From assembly GCA_030018635.1 (NCBI GenBank), contig JASEHU010000112.1:1-6956 (forward strand): a stretch of 6,956 nt of DNA, given 5' to 3'. The notes beneath the pieces were generated by a model. The model did no database searches and was not told the DNA's origin. It worked only from the letters and a program-made list of their open reading frames with translations. Source of the DNA: a bacterium. Its GTDB lineage: Bacteria; UBA9089; CG2-30-40-21; SBAY01. Below are positions 5,195 through 6,956 of the stretch, one piece after another. The position numbers were made by a program, and so were the translations under genes. Each line of letters opens with the position of its first letter. Within the stretch, counting starts at the first letter, position 1.

Positions 5195-5803
5195 TTCTCC
5201 GTGAACTCGAGTCTTTCAGTGTTTTTACTTCAGTCAGGTAAACAGTTACAAGAGATTAGAAATGATGAAAGCCTGCCCAAAAGTGCAGAGAGGACGATAA
5301 ATCAATATCTATTCAAAACACCTGTTGATGTAATTTTTACAAGGGCTGAACCAGAGAGAAGATTTGTTGAGCACTTATGTAAAAAAGAGAGTGCAGAACA
5401 AATTGATTCGTGGATTAAATCAAGAGACCAGGGGTTTTACTCTATTGAATATTCATGGAGAAAGGGAGAGCATCCAAAACAGCAAACATTCAATCCAGAT
5501 TTCTTTATAAAAATTCATAAGGATGAAACCGGTTACATTATAGTTGTAGAAATAAAGGTGGATAATGACTGCTCTGATGAAAACAAAGCAAAATTAAGGT
5601 GGACAAAGCAACATTTCATTGACCTTAACAAAGAATTAAAAGAAGCAGGGATTAAACAGGAATACATCTTTCACTTCTTGAGTCCTAATAGTTATTCTGA
5701 GTTTTTTGAATATCTAATAGACGGAAGGTTAATAAAAAAAGAGTTTAGAAGTGACATAGAAGATAAGTTGGAAATAAATGGGCAGGGCAAAGATAGCAAT
5801 TAA
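5189..5803 (+). CDS. C-terminal fragment of a restriction helicase-nuclease (PD-(D/E)XK domain)
   Basis: This encodes 204 aa, probably a 5'-truncated gene. FNPDFFIKI (101-109) followed by IIVVEIKVD (117-125) gives the nuclease motif Asp104 ... Glu121-x-Lys123, and an upstream EPERRFVEHL (54-63) supplies a further conserved Glu. SGKQLQEIRNDESLPKSAERT (16-36, read in two parts) and ENKAKLRWTKQHFIDLN (131-147) resemble the tails of large type III Res-like or DEAD-helicase restriction subunits, whose N-terminal ~700+ residues are absent. The only ATG at the front lies inside the palindromic repeat and has no ribosome binding site. The alternative frame from GAA 5191 reads EILRELESFS, which looks like real protein sequence and hints at a frameshift near 5212. 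Whether the fragment is expressed is doubtful. Confidence 0.65.
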   Translation: MKFSVNSSLSVFLLQSGKQLQEIRNDESLPKSAERTINQYLFKTPVDVIFTRAEPERRFVEHLCKKESAEQIDSWIKSRDQGFYSIEYSWRKGEHPKQQTFNPDFFIKIHKDETGYIIVVEIKVDNDCSDENKAKLRWTKQHFIDLNKELKEAGIKQEYIFHFLSPNSYSEFFEYLIDGRLIKKEFRSDIEDKLEINGQGKDSN

Positions 5804-5962
5804 AGAGGCGGGCTTTCCAATTTCATCATCGACGAAATCGACCGTGTACTGGCGAAGCACTATGGTTTTACCGATGAGGAATTAGACTTCATCATTAACT
5901 ATGACATCAAGTATCGCATGAGCAGGGAATTGGAAAGCGGAGAGGAAGACAACAATGACTAA
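5804..5962 (+). pseudogene. Tail of an Eco57I-like DNA methylase
   Basis: Immediately after the TAA at 5801-5803, in the same frame, the sequence encodes RGGLSN, then FIIDEIDRVLAKHYGFTDEE and LDFIINYDIKYRM, ending at TAA 5960-5962. I recognise this stretch as the conserved C-terminus of Eco57I-type restriction-modification methylases. The catalytic body (SAM-binding and NPPY motifs) is absent, so only about 52 codons survive. It has no start codon before the stretch. Its stop overlaps the Bro-N start by 8 bp (ATGACTAA), which probably preserves an old operon junction. Confidence 0.75.
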
Positions 5963-6824
5963 AAACGCTTTAGCCGTTTTTGAAAACTATAAAATCCGTC
6001 GTCATTACAATGAGCAGACAGAGACATGGTATTTCTCGGTGGTGGATATTATCGCGGTATTGTTACAGCAACCGGATTATCAAACAGCCAGAAAATACTG
6101 GAATAAGCTCAAAGAACGGCTGAAAAAGGAAGGAAGTGAGTCGGTGACAAATTGTCACCAACTGAAACTGGAATCCGCAGACGGAAAAAAATATCTGACC
6201 GATGCTGCTGATACTGAAACATTGTTACGGCTTGTTCAGTCTGTACCCAGTCCCAAAGCAGAACCGATAAAATTATGGCTGGCAAAGGTGGGATACGAAC
6301 GATTGCAGGATATGAGCGACCCTGTGCGATCACTTGATCGTGCCCGTGAATACTGGCAACAACACGGCAGAAGCGAAAAGTGGATTCAGCAAAGGATGAT
6401 GGGTCAGGAAACCCGAAACAAACTCACTGATTACTGGAAAGATCACGAGATTACAAAAGAAGAAGAGTATGCCATTCTCACCAATATTATTCATCAGGAA
6501 TGGAGTGGCGTTTCAGTCAAAAAACATAAAGATATCAAAGGCCTCAAAACACAGAATTTGCGTGACCACATGAGTGAAGCTGAGCTTATTTTTACCGCTC
6601 TTGCAGAATTGTCTACCCGGCAGATTGCCGAAAGCGTGGATGCTACCGGAATGGTTGAAAATGTAGATGCAGGCAAAAAAGGCGGAAAAATAGCAAAAAA
6701 AGCCCGATTGGAATTGGAAGCAAAAACAGGTAAAAACATTATCACATCTGAAAACTATCTTCCGCCAGCGAAGAAACAAAGGCAGATAAAACAAAACCCG
6801 GATAGCAACGAGGAGGCTGAATGA
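5955..6824 (+). CDS. Bro-N domain (phage antirepressor-like) protein
   Basis: This encodes 289 aa, full length for the family. Residues ~5-115 are the Bro-N domain: ALAVFENYKIRRHYNE, TWYFSVVDIIAVLL and KAEPIKLWLAKVGYERLQD. The conserved downstream part follows: GRSEKWIQQRMMGQETRNKL (138-157), EYAILTNII (171-179), HKDIKGLKTQNLRDHMS (191-207), then GKKGGKIAKKARLELEAKTG (240-259) and a basic tail. Bro-N proteins bind DNA in phages and baculoviruses. This long form often sits beside restriction-modification genes, where a regulatory role is plausible but unproven. The start is secure: GAGGAAG (5942-5948) precedes ATG 5955, which overlaps the methylase stop. Base composition looks less AT-rich than in the darT/ARH genes, suggesting a different origin. 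It has no membrane segments. Confidence 0.88.
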   Translation: MTKNALAVFENYKIRRHYNEQTETWYFSVVDIIAVLLQQPDYQTARKYWNKLKERLKKEGSESVTNCHQLKLESADGKKYLTDAADTETLLRLVQSVPSPKAEPIKLWLAKVGYERLQDMSDPVRSLDRAREYWQQHGRSEKWIQQRMMGQETRNKLTDYWKDHEITKEEEYAILTNIIHQEWSGVSVKKHKDIKGLKTQNLRDHMSEAELIFTALAELSTRQIAESVDATGMVENVDAGKKGGKIAKKARLELEAKTGKNIITSENYLPPAKKQRQIKQNPDSNEEAE

Positions 6825-6922
6825 TTGCGGCATCGTTTAGGAAAAATGGACTTCATCATCAACTACGACATCAAGTATCGCATGGGAATATATGCAATCT
6901 GATAAATAATTTGACATATTGA
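6821..6922 (+). pseudogene. Start of a lost downstream gene (ATGA overlap)
   Basis: GAGGAGG (6810-6816) sits 4 nt before an ATG at 6821 that overlaps the Bro-N stop as ATGA. This is a clear translational-coupling arrangement. The frame begins MIAASFRK but then runs out of phase through the methylase-tail copy and stops at 6920-6922 after 33 codons. The start signals look genuine, while the body appears to be replaced by rearranged DNA. Confidence 0.4.
6846..6902 (+). pseudogene. Second copy of the methylase C-terminal tail
   Basis: The frame reads MDFIINYDIKYRMGIYAI and then TGA. The 36 nt at 6849-6884 match 5885-5920 with only two differences, both synonymous (ATT/ATC and TAT/TAC). It is therefore a fragment from a related methylase gene, flanking the Bro-N gene on its other side. 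It has no ribosome binding site and is unlikely to be expressed. Confidence 0.7.
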
Positions 6923-6956
6923 AATTTGAAATTGGAAAATAGAAATTAGGAAAAGA
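6921..6956. repeat. GAAATTT-type heptamer repeat, cut by the window end
   Basis: Successive 7-mers GAAATTT, GAAATTG, then GAAAATA, GAAATTA run to near the window end. They share the 7-bp beat of the other intergenic elements. The element probably continues beyond the window, possibly as another palindrome. Confidence 0.65.

Noticed and set aside
6109..6833. Three minus-strand frames opposite the Bro-N gene
   Set aside because: They are antisense shadows of a conserved protein-coding gene.
6911..6941. TTGACA at 6911 as a promoter -35 box
   Set aside because: No acceptable -10 box lies at 16-18 bp spacing; the following DNA is heptamer repeat.

Overview
The window looks like an accessory (defence or genomic-island type) stretch from an uncultured or poorly studied AT-rich bacterium. 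It has a standard bacterial tRNA with encoded CCA, a consensus sigma70-type promoter, AGGAGG-type ribosome binding sites and the standard genetic code. All convincing genes lie on the + strand. I cannot place the organism more precisely. The intergenic heptamer-based repeats recall those of some cyanobacteria and candidate-phylum genomes, but that is only an impression.

Layout. Positions 71-201 hold a promoter and tRNA-Leu(UAG), a typical island border. Positions 282-2256 hold two different DUF488-family genes and a gene for a dual-OB (DuOB) domain protein. Positions 2310-2579 are a 5'-truncated radC remnant that keeps the JAMM metal motif. Positions 2615-5079 are the most interesting unit: a DarT-like (DUF4433) ADP-ribosyltransferase followed 11 bp later by an ADP-ribosylglycohydrolase (DraG/ARH family) gene. 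This is a probable toxin-antitoxin or defence module in which an ARH enzyme takes the place of the macrodomain antitoxin DarG. Both proteins carry extra C-terminal domains. Positions 5189-5962 hold remnants of a restriction system: the C-terminal PD-(D/E)XK part of a Res/helicase-nuclease, then the last ~50 codons of an Eco57I-like DNA methylase. Positions 5955-6824 are an intact Bro-N (phage antirepressor-like) gene whose start overlaps the methylase stop. A second short copy of the methylase tail follows it at 6846-6902.

The intergenic DNA is unusual. Nearly every gap is built from degenerate 7-bp units (245-269, 793-899, 1394-1473, 5122-5194, 6921-6956), several arranged as long palindromes. 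The palindromes at 1394-1473 and 5122-5194 are copies of one element (3 differences in 73 nt). Two of those differences are a compensatory pair in the stem, and both copies end in an ATG that opens the longest reading frame of the next gene.

How it fits together. The DarT/ARH pair is probably one transcript, with a weak toxin start and a very strong antitoxin ribosome binding site. The DUF488/DuOB genes probably form a second functional group, and one DUF488 protein ends in a consensus beta-clamp-binding peptide. The rest is restriction-island debris, with repeats at or near the breakpoints. All functions are inferred from family resemblance read by eye; no search was run.
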